Source: Actinomycetales bacterium (lineage in GTDB: Bacteria; Actinomycetota; Actinomycetes; Actinomycetales; Microbacteriaceae). From it: 5,931 nucleotides of DNA. Within the stretch, counting starts at the first letter, position 1; every line of letters begins with the position of its first letter. The translations under genes were made by a program, and so were the position numbers. The notes beneath the pieces are model-generated. The model had not been told where the DNA came from. It saw only the letters and a program-made list of their open reading frames with translations, and searched no databases. Location: assembly GCA_028868555.1 (NCBI GenBank), contig JAGWUG010000061.1, positions 1 to 5,931 on the forward strand, written 5' to 3'. Shown one piece after another: positions 5,885 through 5,931 of this stretch.

Positions 5885-5931
5885 ATGAGCAATGGTTTGG
5901 TTCAACGAATCGGCCGGGGGCGTGTGGCTCT
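5885..5931 (+). CDS. Possible 5' end of a divergent gene, cut by window edge
   Basis: An ATG opens a frame that stays open to the window end and gives 15 complete residues (MSNGLVQRIGRGRVA). The upstream in-frame stop is TAG at 5873, so this would be the first possible ATG. It has no Shine-Dalgarno sequence but has a TANNNT element 6 nt upstream. The stretch is basic and unrecognisable, and it is too short to separate a real gene from a chance opening. Confidence 0.25.
   Translation, partial: MSNGLVQRIGRGRVA

Noticed and set aside
5863..5892. Upstream TTG (5892) or ATG (5886) as the sugar kinase start
   Set aside because: Neither has a Shine-Dalgarno sequence, and PfkB proteins normally begin right at the first beta strand, which matches the ATG at 5862.
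5918..5931. tRNA-like 5' end (GGGCGTG, TG, GCTCT) at the window edge
   Set aside because: The acceptor/U8/D-stem spacing fits superficially, but the nearly invariant A14 is T here and the rest is outside the window.

Overview
The window looks like chromosomal DNA from a moderately high-GC actinomycete, most likely a Microbacteriaceae-type lineage. The basis is the actinobacterial character of the L1, fructokinase and two-component proteins, GC-rich third codon positions, a TTG start, and promoter-like elements that fit leaderless transcription. The genus is not determined. There are no mobile elements, CRISPR arrays, complete RNA genes or other signs of recent transfer.

Layout. (1) Positions 1-657 hold the 3' part of rplA (ribosomal protein L1), cut by the window edge and closed by a strong intrinsic terminator at 673-702. 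(2) Positions 769-2226 hold a monocistronic PLP-dependent Orn/Lys/Arg decarboxylase-family gene with a TTG start, its own candidate promoter and a 12-bp-stem terminator at 2262-2293. (3) A 168-bp intergenic region follows, with a perfect 10-bp palindrome and a leader that can fold in two exclusive ways, one of which covers the Shine-Dalgarno sequence. (4) Positions 2462-4857 form a two-gene operon: a NarL/LuxR-type response regulator, then 2 nt later an eight-TM sensor histidine kinase. (5) Convergent to it, 12 bp away, is a PfkB-family sugar kinase (probably fructokinase) on the minus strand, 4870-5862. (6) At the right edge, a possible divergent gene starts at 5885, 22 bp from the kinase start.

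How it works together. The genes look like four or five independent transcription units: translation, polyamine or amino-acid metabolism, signalling and sugar phosphorylation. Only the regulator/kinase pair is clearly a functional unit. The most notable material lies in that pair and at the right edge. The kinase has LHG where the family has LHD. Its N-terminal half looks like a second, degenerate copy of the membrane plus DHp module, with Met in place of the phosphoacceptor His. The 22-bp spacer between the divergent starts at 5862/5885 carries two overlapping TANNNT hexamers, each exactly 6 nt from its ATG, as expected for a back-to-back leaderless promoter.
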